Both the position numbers and the translations under genes were made by a program. The notes beneath the pieces are model-generated. The model was not told the DNA's origin. It searched no databases and saw only the letters and a list, made by a program, of their open reading frames with translations. A stretch of 64,000 nucleotides of DNA, taken from assembly GCF_018070465.1 (NCBI RefSeq), contig NZ_JAGPXT010000013.1:83151-147150 (forward strand). Direction: 5' to 3'. Of this stretch, positions 25,812-32,708 are shown in pieces. Source of the DNA: Micromonospora sp. C95 (GTDB lineage Bacteria; Actinomycetota; Actinomycetes; Mycobacteriales; Micromonosporaceae). Position 1 is the first letter of the stretch, and every line of letters begins with the position of its first letter.

Positions 25812-26743
25812 GGGTGGTGTCCGATCGGCTCGGTCGAATCCAAGCCGACGCACGTCCATCGGATGGGTACGGACGGCCCGGCGTCGGTGCAGGACTGCAG
25901 CCGGGCCGGCGACTGGTCCTCGGAACGGACCGTCACCGTGTGCCGGCGACCGTCGGCCGTGGTGAAGTGATTCCGGTAGGTTCGGTCGCCGACCTCGATC
26001 GCCCGCTCGGTCAGGGTCACCTCGTCCACGCCCAGATAGCCCTGCCGGCGCAGTACGTCGTCGGCTGCCTGTTCTGGGATCGTGTAGGTCGAGCGGCCAC
26101 GGAAATGCTCCAGGTCGATCCGGCCGGCCTCGGTCGCCGAGGTGATCGCCGCAGCCGCCGGCGGGTCCACCCGGCCGTAGTAGTGCCCGTGCGGGAAGAC
26201 GACCACGTTGGCCGCGAACTTGTGTCCGCCGACGTGCGCGGTCCGGCGGCCCCGATCACCGACCTGTGCCCGCAGGGCGGCGTGGACCGCGGAGCCGCTC
26301 CGCCCGCAGCACGGATCACCGGCCTCGTTCGCGCAGACCGCGTACAGCGGTTCGGCGAGCGGCTCGAAGCCGGGAGGAAGTTGCCCGGCCGCCAGAATCG
26401 AGAAGTCGAGGGACAGTAGGTCGGTGATGTCATCGACCGCCTTCCGGCCCCATCCGGGTGTCGCGCCGGGCGCGCGCACCGCGGCATAACACCACCGGGG
26501 TCGCTCGTCGCCGGGCGGGCTGATGAGCTGGGTTCGTACGCCGATCCGGCGCTCCACCTGATCCAGCTGGTGAGTCACGGCCGGGTCGAGACCGCTCTCG
26601 GTCAGGGCGTTCTTACCCCAGGGACCCGGGTGTTCCAGCAACAGCCAGGCGGTCACCTCGAGCGCGGTGGCCGTCAGGGGATCTCCCAGCTGCTGGGCCA
26701 ACACGGAGCACGCCGGCGCATCTCGGCTGACGAGTGCAGTCAA
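25808..26743 (-). CDS. Sucrase/ferredoxin-like protein
   Basis: A 311-residue protein matching the sucrase/ferredoxin-like family, a thioredoxin-fold group. Diagnostic features are CANEAGDPCCGRSG (Cys137, 145, 146) and a later GGHKFAANVVVFPHG with two His. These residues probably hold an iron-sulfur cluster, so it may donate electrons to an oxygenase in the cluster such as the diiron protein or one of the 2-oxoglutarate enzymes. It overlaps the aminotransferase by 4 bases upstream and the transketolase by 4 bases downstream. Confidence 0.72.
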   Translation of the reverse strand: MTALVSRDAPACSVLAQQLGDPLTATALEVTAWLLLEHPGPWGKNALTESGLDPAVTHQLDQVERRIGVRTQLISPPGDERPRWCYAAVRAPGATPGWGRKAVDDITDLLSLDFSILAAGQLPPGFEPLAEPLYAVCANEAGDPCCGRSGSAVHAALRAQVGDRGRRTAHVGGHKFAANVVVFPHGHYYGRVDPPAAAAITSATEAGRIDLEHFRGRSTYTIPEQAADDVLRRQGYLGVDEVTLTERAIEVGDRTYRNHFTTADGRRHTVTVRSEDQSPARLQSCTDAGPSVPIRWTCVGLDSTEPIGHHP

Positions 26744-28113
26744 TTGGCGTCACCTTTCATCAGGGCAGGAACAGTCATCACGGCACGGAGCGCGTCGAGA
26801 TCGTTACGGAGCGCGTCCGGCGGTACCGAGATGTTGAGGCGGATGGCCTGGGTGCCGGGATACAGCCGGTTCCACACCTGCTCGTCGGCACCGAACAGGT
26901 ACATCGGATTGACCTTGAGTCCGACCCGGCCCGCTTCCGTCGCCCATGCGGTCAGCGCCTCTCCGGTCGGCAGATCCGGTATCCGGCGGAACGCGGAAAA
27001 GCCGGCGACCGGATCCGGCAGGCGGTCCACCGGCATGAGTAGGCCACTGTGGTCGGCCATGGACAGGGCTTGCAGGAATTCACCGCGGCGGGACTCCATC
27101 ACGGTTCGGAACCCGGCCAGCGTGGACTCACCGCACCACGGTAGCCCGGCCGCGCGGAAGTCGTCGGCCAGCACGGTGGCCCGTCCGGCGCCGGTGGGGT
27201 CGAACACCGCGAGCAGGAGGGCCAGGTGCACCGCAGCGACGCGGCCGAGTCCCACCGCAACCGAGTAGCCACGCTCGAACCGGTCCGCCCGGCTGTACGC
27301 AAGCAGCTCAGGATTACGGGTCAGCATGACCCCGCATCGGAGCCCAGGCACCGAGAGATCCTTCGACGGGCTCATCAGTACCGCGGTGCGGTCGAGCGAG
27401 GTGACCCGGGCCCGCAGCCGGCCGAGGAACTTCTCGGCCGGCTGGAACGTCGGCAGAGCGAAGACGTGGTCCACGAGGTCGAACGACGGCATGAGCGCTT
27501 GCCGTACCGGCTCCGTCCGTGCCCACGCTCCGGTCACACCGTTCGGCGCGACGTCAACGAACAGCGGCCCCGGGCCCTGCTCGTCCGACACCCGCAGCAT
27601 CCGCCCATCCGCGGTGTAGTAGGCACACACGCGCACCCGGTGCCGGGCCGCGGACTGCTCGAAGCTGCAGTACAGGGGCAACGGGACGGCCACCGGCATG
27701 CCCTGGGCCGCCGCGAAGCCCAGCAGGACGCTGATCGCCTCGGTACTTCCGTTGAACAGCACCACGTGCTCCGGTCGGAGCCGGGTACCCAGATACCGGC
27801 CGGCGAGCTCGGCGATCAGGTGCCGGTCGGCCAGGTCGCCAGATCCGGTGTAGTCGGCGATCCGCCCGTCGAACATGTCGTCGTACATCCGGCTCAGCCA
27901 TTGCCGTACCCCGGTGGCCGGCATCCGGCGGTTGATCCCGTATCCCAGCTGGCGGGCGGCTGCGGTGGTGCGGGAGCGGATCCGGCGGTAGTACGTCACG
28001 CACTCCACGTCCGGCAACGCCGGTGAACCGGTGCCGTCCGGTTCGGCGAGGGGCGGGTAGGACCCGGTGACCGGTGGAAGCAGGTCCGGTCCGGTTCCGA
28101 GAGCCGGTATCAC
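26740..28113 (-). CDS. Fold-type I PLP enzyme (aminotransferase class I/II), possible SAM gamma-replacement enzyme
   Basis: A 457-residue fold-I PLP protein. The PLP lysine is Lys251 in SPSKDLSVPGLRCG, and APNGVTG (190-196) replaces the usual NPNNPTG. In muraymycin biosynthesis a PLP enzyme of this family (Mur24) transfers the 3-amino-3-carboxypropyl group of S-adenosylmethionine to glycyl-uridine, after which a PLP decarboxylase (Mur23) removes CO2. A fold-III decarboxylase is two genes upstream in this operon, so the same chemistry is plausible. Ordinary amino transfer is the alternative. The GTG start overlaps the upstream stop (GTGA). Confidence 0.78.
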   Translation of the reverse strand: MIPALGTGPDLLPPVTGSYPPLAEPDGTGSPALPDVECVTYYRRIRSRTTAAARQLGYGINRRMPATGVRQWLSRMYDDMFDGRIADYTGSGDLADRHLIAELAGRYLGTRLRPEHVVLFNGSTEAISVLLGFAAAQGMPVAVPLPLYCSFEQSAARHRVRVCAYYTADGRMLRVSDEQGPGPLFVDVAPNGVTGAWARTEPVRQALMPSFDLVDHVFALPTFQPAEKFLGRLRARVTSLDRTAVLMSPSKDLSVPGLRCGVMLTRNPELLAYSRADRFERGYSVAVGLGRVAAVHLALLLAVFDPTGAGRATVLADDFRAAGLPWCGESTLAGFRTVMESRRGEFLQALSMADHSGLLMPVDRLPDPVAGFSAFRRIPDLPTGEALTAWATEAGRVGLKVNPMYLFGADEQVWNRLYPGTQAIRLNISVPPDALRNDLDALRAVMTVPALMKGDAN

Positions 28114-28676
28114 GCAGCCGCACCGACGACGAGATGCAGACGCAGGTCGCGAGCGCCGTTGAGGGCGGTGTGGGTTTGCCGGGTGTCGACGAAGTACGCG
28201 TCGCCGTCGGCCGGAATCCGGAACACCTGGTTCTCGTCGACGAAGACGAAGGCCGCGTGCTCGGTGGTCTCGATGGCGACGTGCACCCGTGGCGTGGCGT
28301 CACGGTGCACCGAGTAGCAGCGCCTCGGATCGAGGCCAAGTAGACGCGACCGGAAGACGGGGAACGGGAAGCGGGCCAGCACCTCGGCGAGGTACGTGCC
28401 CTCGAGCTCCGGGTTCAGCGTGTCGTACTCCTGTTCCGGGGCGATGTCCTCCTCCTGGTAGCAGGACTCGTACCAGGGGTTGGTCGAGCCCGGACGGATC
28501 TGGACGGCCAGCTGCCGGGTGGACTCGAAGATGAGCGGGTGCTTCTCCAGCAGGTCGCGGATCTCGGTGCGTAGCCGTTCGGCATCGATGCCGAGCGTGA
28601 ACCGCCCGACGAGGGGCGCACCGGTCGCTCCTCGGGCGATCCACTCTGGTTCCGGCATTACGTTGCGGTTACTCAT
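28110..28676 (-). CDS. Aspartyl/asparaginyl beta-hydroxylase-type Fe(II)/2-oxoglutarate oxygenase
   Basis: A 188-residue protein with the jelly-roll pattern of the Asp/Asn beta-hydroxylase family. YSVHRDATPRVHVAIET (H124, D126) is followed by FRIPADGDAYFVDTRQTH (H169) and an Arg/His strand (RLHLVVG). It should hydroxylate an sp3 carbon, perhaps the beta-carbon of an amino acid or of glycyl-uridine; beta-hydroxylases of this kind are known in related clusters. The ATG at 28676 overlaps the decarboxylase stop by 8 bases (ATGAGTAA), so the longer in-frame version starting inside that gene is rejected. Confidence 0.75.
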   Translation of the reverse strand: MSNRNVMPEPEWIARGATGAPLVGRFTLGIDAERLRTEIRDLLEKHPLIFESTRQLAVQIRPGSTNPWYESCYQEEDIAPEQEYDTLNPELEGTYLAEVLARFPFPVFRSRLLGLDPRRCYSVHRDATPRVHVAIETTEHAAFVFVDENQVFRIPADGDAYFVDTRQTHTALNGARDLRLHLVVGAAA

Positions 28677-29979
28677 CGACGCGCTCCATCCCTTGGTCGT
28701 CGACCAGATACTGATCAGGGGCGGGTAGTTGCCCGAAGTGTCGTGCGTGCACGAGCGTGTAAGCACCGAACGAGGTGGCCAGGAGACGGTCACCGGCGGC
28801 GAGGCGGGTCGCCGACGGAGTCCTCGCGGTACGCCGGAAGTGGTCCTTCTCGTACAGCGACGGACCGAACACGTCGCCGGTGAAGACCTGTGACGGGTCG
28901 TCGACCGGATGAAAGGACGGATAGGCCCAGGGTGCAAGGTTCCACGCCGACGCGTCAACCACCACTCCCTGCCCATGAACGGACGCGCAATCGGCGTCGA
29001 GTACCTCGGTCACCAGGTAGGCATGGTCGAGGGTGAGCGCGGCCCCGGGCTCCATCCAGACGTTCAGCTCCGGGCCTTCATGCGCTCGCAGCTCGGCCGC
29101 CACCGTCTGCAGCACCGCCTCCAGCACGTCCGGGCGCCGCGACAGGCGTAGCAGGCCCCCGCCGAGGTTGATCTGGGTGACCGTGCCGAGCAGGCGGGCG
29201 ACGAGCAAGGCGTACCTGGCACGGAAGGCCAGCAGATCCGGCGTCACCTCTCCGGTGTGGACACGTATCCGCTGCACCGACTGCGGCGCCGAGCGGATGC
29301 GTCCGGTCAGTTCCTCGTTCAGAACCAGCCCGAAACGGCTCTCCTGGCCCCGGCTGGTGGAGGAGCGCAAGGAGTCCGGCAAGGGCACCCGGACCCGCAG
29401 CCCCCATCCGGCCGCGCCGCCGGCTCCCGCGTGTGCCTGCTGGTTCAGCAGCTGCGTGAGCTGCACGGGCGACTGGGCGTCGAAGAGTACTCCATCGGCC
29501 AGCAGTTCACGGATGTGCACCGGCCCGAACGCGGGACCGGTGGCGGAGATCCGGTCGAACCCGAGCGTCCGGGCGAGCCGGTACTCCTCGATGGTCGCCA
29601 CGTCCGCGGCCCGGGCGGTCTCGCGGAGAAGCGTCACGATCGGCGCGCTCGCACAGGCCTTCAGCGCGACGTGTAGGCCCAGGTTGTGTCGTGCCATCAA
29701 CTGCCCGAGAGATCGGACGTGGGCCGTCAAGCCCGGGACATCCCAAAGGATGCGGGGTGTCGACTTCACCTGCGCCGCGGCTCGGAGGATTCGCGCCGGC
29801 AGGCCGGACTCCGGGGGGTCGAACGGTGCGGCACCGGCCGCCGTCGTTGTACCCGCGGAGCCCGTGGCTTCTCGCAAAGCGGAGAGCTCCGCTACATACC
29901 GCGCCCATCCGCCGGTCCGCACGCTACCCCCTCCGCGCCGCCGGGGAGTCGAGTCGTCCCCGGCCGTCGGTATCGTCAT
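28669..29979 (-). CDS. Fold-type III PLP decarboxylase (diaminopimelate/ornithine decarboxylase family)
   Basis: A 436-residue alanine-racemase-barrel decarboxylase. It has the PLP lysine Lys107 in HVALKAC, the ADVATIEEY segment, the glycine loop INLGGGL, EPGAAL, and a degenerate C-terminal GDVFGPSLYEKD in place of the usual G-CDSxD. It removes a carboxyl group from a D- or L-amino acid centre. Next to the fold-I PLP enzyme it fits the muraymycin scheme in which decarboxylation of the SAM-derived aminobutyrate leaves an aminopropyl linker (Mur23 role). It lies 18 bases after the SHMT-like gene. The substrate is inferred. Confidence 0.82.
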   Translation of the reverse strand: MTIPTAGDDSTPRRRGGGSVRTGGWARYVAELSALREATGSAGTTTAAGAAPFDPPESGLPARILRAAAQVKSTPRILWDVPGLTAHVRSLGQLMARHNLGLHVALKACASAPIVTLLRETARAADVATIEEYRLARTLGFDRISATGPAFGPVHIRELLADGVLFDAQSPVQLTQLLNQQAHAGAGGAAGWGLRVRVPLPDSLRSSTSRGQESRFGLVLNEELTGRIRSAPQSVQRIRVHTGEVTPDLLAFRARYALLVARLLGTVTQINLGGGLLRLSRRPDVLEAVLQTVAAELRAHEGPELNVWMEPGAALTLDHAYLVTEVLDADCASVHGQGVVVDASAWNLAPWAYPSFHPVDDPSQVFTGDVFGPSLYEKDHFRRTARTPSATRLAAGDRLLATSFGAYTLVHARHFGQLPAPDQYLVDDQGMERVDE

Positions 29980-29997
29980 GCCGTGAGCAAGCCGGAC

Positions 29998-31350
29998 TCA
30001 GTCGCCGGCGACGGTTGGGCCGCCCTCCCACGGATGGTCGTTCGCGAGCGCCGCGACGGCGAGATCGAGCCCGTTACCGTCATCGGGCTCGAACCAGAAC
30101 GGCCGGCCCGCGGCTTCCCGGATGTCCTGCGCCAGCCGGGCGACCTTCCCGGCGTCGCCGTCCCGCGCGACCATGAAGGCCTGTACGAGCAACTCCATCG
30201 ACTCCTCGCGGGCACCGGTGAACGTCAACTCATTGACGCCGAGACGCAGAGCCGGTCCGGGTACACCGGGCAGATCCACCTGAACATTGACCCGAATCTG
30301 ACCTTCGTAGAGGGCGCCGGCGATTGCGTCCGTCGCCGCCGCGTCCCCGATCCGTACCCACACCTGATGGTTCTTCGTCGCCCGACCGCCTTCCAGGACG
30401 ACGTCGAACCCGGCCTCGGCGAGGCCCGTCTCGAAGCGGCGAGCGTTCGCGACGGTCTGGGCGGCGTAGGCGCCCCCGAAGACGGTGAATTCAGTGGCCG
30501 CCACACCGAGCGCCAGCGTCTCGGCGAAATGGTGCGATGACAGGAGGGTGAACTGTGCCTCGGTGATGGCCCGAGCAAGCTCGGATCGGCGGGTCATGAG
30601 GACGCCCTTGTGCGGTCCCGGGAACGTCTTGTGAGTGGATCCGCCGATGGTGTCCGCACCGTCGTCCAGCGGGTTCGGGTGCGCGCCGCCGAGTATCAGG
30701 CCGAGCGAGTGACTGCAGTCGACGTGGACGAGGGTGGACGGCGACTCGGCCCGCACCGCCTCGACGACCGCCGTCACGTCCAGGATCTGACGGCTGTTCT
30801 GCAGATCGAGGTAGACCAGCTTGGGCCGGTGCGTGCGCAACGCCGTTCGCAGTTCGGTGTCGTCCACCGCGCCCATACGCACCGGCAACAGGGAGACGCC
30901 GAAGCCGAGCCGCCGCGCCACCGAACCGGTGGCGTAGTGGCCGCCGTGGTCCGGATGGATGCACAGGACGTGTCCGCCGGGCGGCCCGCCGAGGCCGCTC
31001 AGGGCGAGGACCATCGCACTCATGCCGGAGATCGGCCGCACGTTCACCAGTTCGGCGCCGGCCAGGCGGCCGAGACTCGACTTGGTCAGCTCAGTTTCGA
31101 GGAAGCCCACCGACTGCCCGCCCCGGAACTGCCAGAAGCCCGGATCCAGGCCATCGTTGAAGAAATAGCGGTGATAGAAATCCGTTCCCAGTACGCTGGA
31201 CGCCATCGGCGACAGCCGGTTCTCACTGGGCACCAGGTTGAGCGCGTCACGCGAAGCCCGGCTGGCGTCGGCCAGGGCACGCACGACTTCGCCCAGGCGT
31301 CGTTTGACGGCATCTGGTTCTTGACCGCTCATCCACATTGGGATTGCCAC
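29998..31350 (-). CDS. SHMT-like PLP enzyme, probable threonine:uridine-5'-aldehyde transaldolase (LipK role)
   Basis: A 450-residue serine hydroxymethyltransferase-fold protein. LNLVPSENRLS (about 38-48), HVDCSHS (Asp211) and GGSTHKTFPGPHKG with PLP Lys241 are clear. True housekeeping SHMT keeps more of the folate site and a TTTTHK motif. Homologues in glycyl-uridine clusters (LipK) use L-threonine and uridine-5'-aldehyde to form 5'-C-glycyluridine. The presence of a LipL-like oxygenase in this cluster supports that role. It heads the minus-strand operon. The start is GTG at 31350 or ATG at 31332; neither has a clear ribosome site. Confidence 0.82.
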   Translation of the reverse strand: MAIPMWMSGQEPDAVKRRLGEVVRALADASRASRDALNLVPSENRLSPMASSVLGTDFYHRYFFNDGLDPGFWQFRGGQSVGFLETELTKSSLGRLAGAELVNVRPISGMSAMVLALSGLGGPPGGHVLCIHPDHGGHYATGSVARRLGFGVSLLPVRMGAVDDTELRTALRTHRPKLVYLDLQNSRQILDVTAVVEAVRAESPSTLVHVDCSHSLGLILGGAHPNPLDDGADTIGGSTHKTFPGPHKGVLMTRRSELARAITEAQFTLLSSHHFAETLALGVAATEFTVFGGAYAAQTVANARRFETGLAEAGFDVVLEGGRATKNHQVWVRIGDAAATDAIAGALYEGQIRVNVQVDLPGVPGPALRLGVNELTFTGAREESMELLVQAFMVARDGDAGKVARLAQDIREAAGRPFWFEPDDGNGLDLAVAALANDHPWEGGPTVAGD

Positions 31351-31359
31351 GTCGCCAAT

Positions 31360-31377
31360 GCTCGGCTCAAGCCGAGC
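31360..31377. promoter_or_regulatory. Palindrome upstream of the SHMT-like gene, possible operator
   Basis: GCTCGGCT-CA-AGCCGAGC, an 18-base inverted repeat with perfect 8-base arms, ends 10 bases upstream of the operon's first start codon. Position and symmetry suggest a regulator site; a leader hairpin is the alternative. Confidence 0.4.
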
Positions 31378-31641
31378 GGGTCATGGCCCGCGAGCTCAGG
31401 ACGTCAAGAAATTTCGACCTCAAGGAAGTTGCCCCCGTCAACAACGAATGCCACGAGCTGCTTACTCGGAAAGTAGAGGCTATTCATGGCAAGAATGCAA
31501 AATGCTTAATTTGAATATTAGATAAGAATTTGTCGTGAATGAATGCTACATGCGTCCAAGGGGGGTGTCAAGAGATCGGAGATCGACGTTCCGTCATGAT
31601 GCGCTTAGGCTAGTGACCACGGCGCGTAACCGGACAAACCT
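31378..31641. other. AT-rich intergenic stretch at the cluster boundary
   Basis: No gene is seen here. The segment at about 31490-31560 is strikingly AT-rich for this genome and contains several TATA-like hexamers, but I could not assign a well-spaced promoter. It separates the biosynthetic cluster from degenerate sequence and ordinary genes. Confidence 0.5.
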
Positions 31642-31815
31642 GCGGAAGATCCGTCGGCGGCCAGCAAGGGCACGAAGGGCGACGTCTACCACCCGCCGGC
31701 AAGCCTGGCCATCATCACGACCAAGGCGCTGGACGCCCTGACCCGGGATCGCGACGGCGTCTTCCTCTTCGTCGAGGAGGAGGGCATCGACGAGTTCGCC
31801 CACGAGAACAACCGC
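31642..31815 (+). pseudogene. Alkaline phosphatase relic
   Basis: An open frame without its own start encodes PASLAIITTKALDALTRD followed by GVFLFVEEEGIDEFAHENN. This is the conserved alkaline phosphatase segment before and around the metal-binding E-G-x-I-D-x-x-x-H residues. Homology stops abruptly on both sides and only about 55 residues remain, so this is a gene fragment left by deletion. Confidence 0.6.
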
Positions 31816-31887
31816 TCCGATCTGCCGGGTCCGGTACCGCTCATCAATGAGCGTCGACGTGCCGGGTCACGTACGTATGCTCGCATC

Positions 31888-32496
31888 ATGAGCGGTACGA
31901 CCAGGCAGATCGATGTGGCACGCCTTCCCAGTGATGTCGCGGCACTCGTCGACACGCTCCGGCCGGGCGAGGAATTGATCATCACGCGAGCTGGCGTGCC
32001 GATTGCATCCGTCTGCGGCGCGATCGGCGGGACCATCGTCGTTCCCCACCGGCCTCCAGAGGACTCCGAACAGCCGCCGACCGGCCGCGACGACGTGACC
32101 GTCGTCGCCACGGCGATGAGGCTGCCCGAGTCGGTTCGTGCGGTGCTCTCTGCCCAACTTGGAACGGACTACATCGTGGTCGACATGCATTGCGCGCCGA
32201 CGACAACCGATGTGTTGTTGGTGCCGCCGACAAGTCCCCAGCTCATCGGGAATCTCCGGTCGATGTTTCCCCAGGCTCGCGTCGTCATCGTCGAGTTCGA
32301 GGATGACGATCTCGGAATCCACTACCTTGGACCGATCCGACGCATGCTCGACGCAGGCGCCGACACCTATCTGACCCCCACGACCATCCCCAGCCTGGCG
32401 AGGCAACTCGATGAGACCGTCACCCGGCGTCGCGAAGTCACCGGCAGGGCCGACAGAGATCTCGCCATCGAGGCCGCCGGTGCCGAGTTGGGCTGA
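31888..32496 (+). CDS. Hypothetical protein with Phd-like N-terminus and receiver-like C-terminus
   Basis: A 202-residue protein. The first 45 residues resemble a Phd/YefM antitoxin fold (LPSDVAALVDTLRPGEELII then RAGVPIASV). The rest alternates strands and helices, including VVIVEFEDDDLGIHYLG and MLDAGADTYLTPTTIPSLA, which recalls a CheY-type receiver domain. No toxin gene lies beside it, so a classical toxin-antitoxin pair is not supported. No ribosome site is seen before the ATG; TATGCT 6 bases upstream could give a leaderless transcript. Function unknown. Confidence 0.6.
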   Translation: MSGTTRQIDVARLPSDVAALVDTLRPGEELIITRAGVPIASVCGAIGGTIVVPHRPPEDSEQPPTGRDDVTVVATAMRLPESVRAVLSAQLGTDYIVVDMHCAPTTTDVLLVPPTSPQLIGNLRSMFPQARVVIVEFEDDDLGIHYLGPIRRMLDAGADTYLTPTTIPSLARQLDETVTRRREVTGRADRDLAIEAAGAELG

Positions 32497-32659
32497 TCCG
32501 ACGGCAGGTCGTGCCGGGCACCGATCTTCAGCAGGCACTTCGCCGTGATCTTGGCGGTCGGCCTGATCGAGGTGAAGTGTGGGGTGCCCGAAGTGGTGTC
32601 GGCCGGCTGTGCCGCACGTCCGAAGTCCATCCGTGCCGTAGCGTCAGGGACTGACGTGC

Positions 32660-32692
32660 CGTGGCCGGCACGGGTGCCCCGTGCCGGCCACG
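32660..32692. terminator. Hairpin terminator of the large secreted dehydrogenase gene
   Basis: A perfect 15-base stem (32660-32674 with 32678-32692) and 3-base loop lies 16 bases beyond the stop codon of the minus-strand gene ending at 32709. No T-tract follows. Confidence 0.65.
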
Positions 32693-32708
32693 TCGGTGGT
32701 GGTGCGAT

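Noticed and set aside
28677..28976. Longer version of the Asp/Asn hydroxylase-type gene
   Set aside because: The extension overlaps the decarboxylase by 300 bases and is Arg/Ser/Thr-rich; the 8-base overlap start is typical of this operon.
1..31350. A uridyl-peptide (pacidamycin/mureidomycin) type cluster
   Set aside because: Those lack the SHMT-like transaldolase and the aminotransferase-phosphorylase-ribosyltransferase set seen here.
32497..32659. A possible gene remnant between the Phd-like gene and the hairpin
   Set aside because: One minus-strand frame is open, but I see no family resemblance, start or ribosome site, so it is left unannotated.
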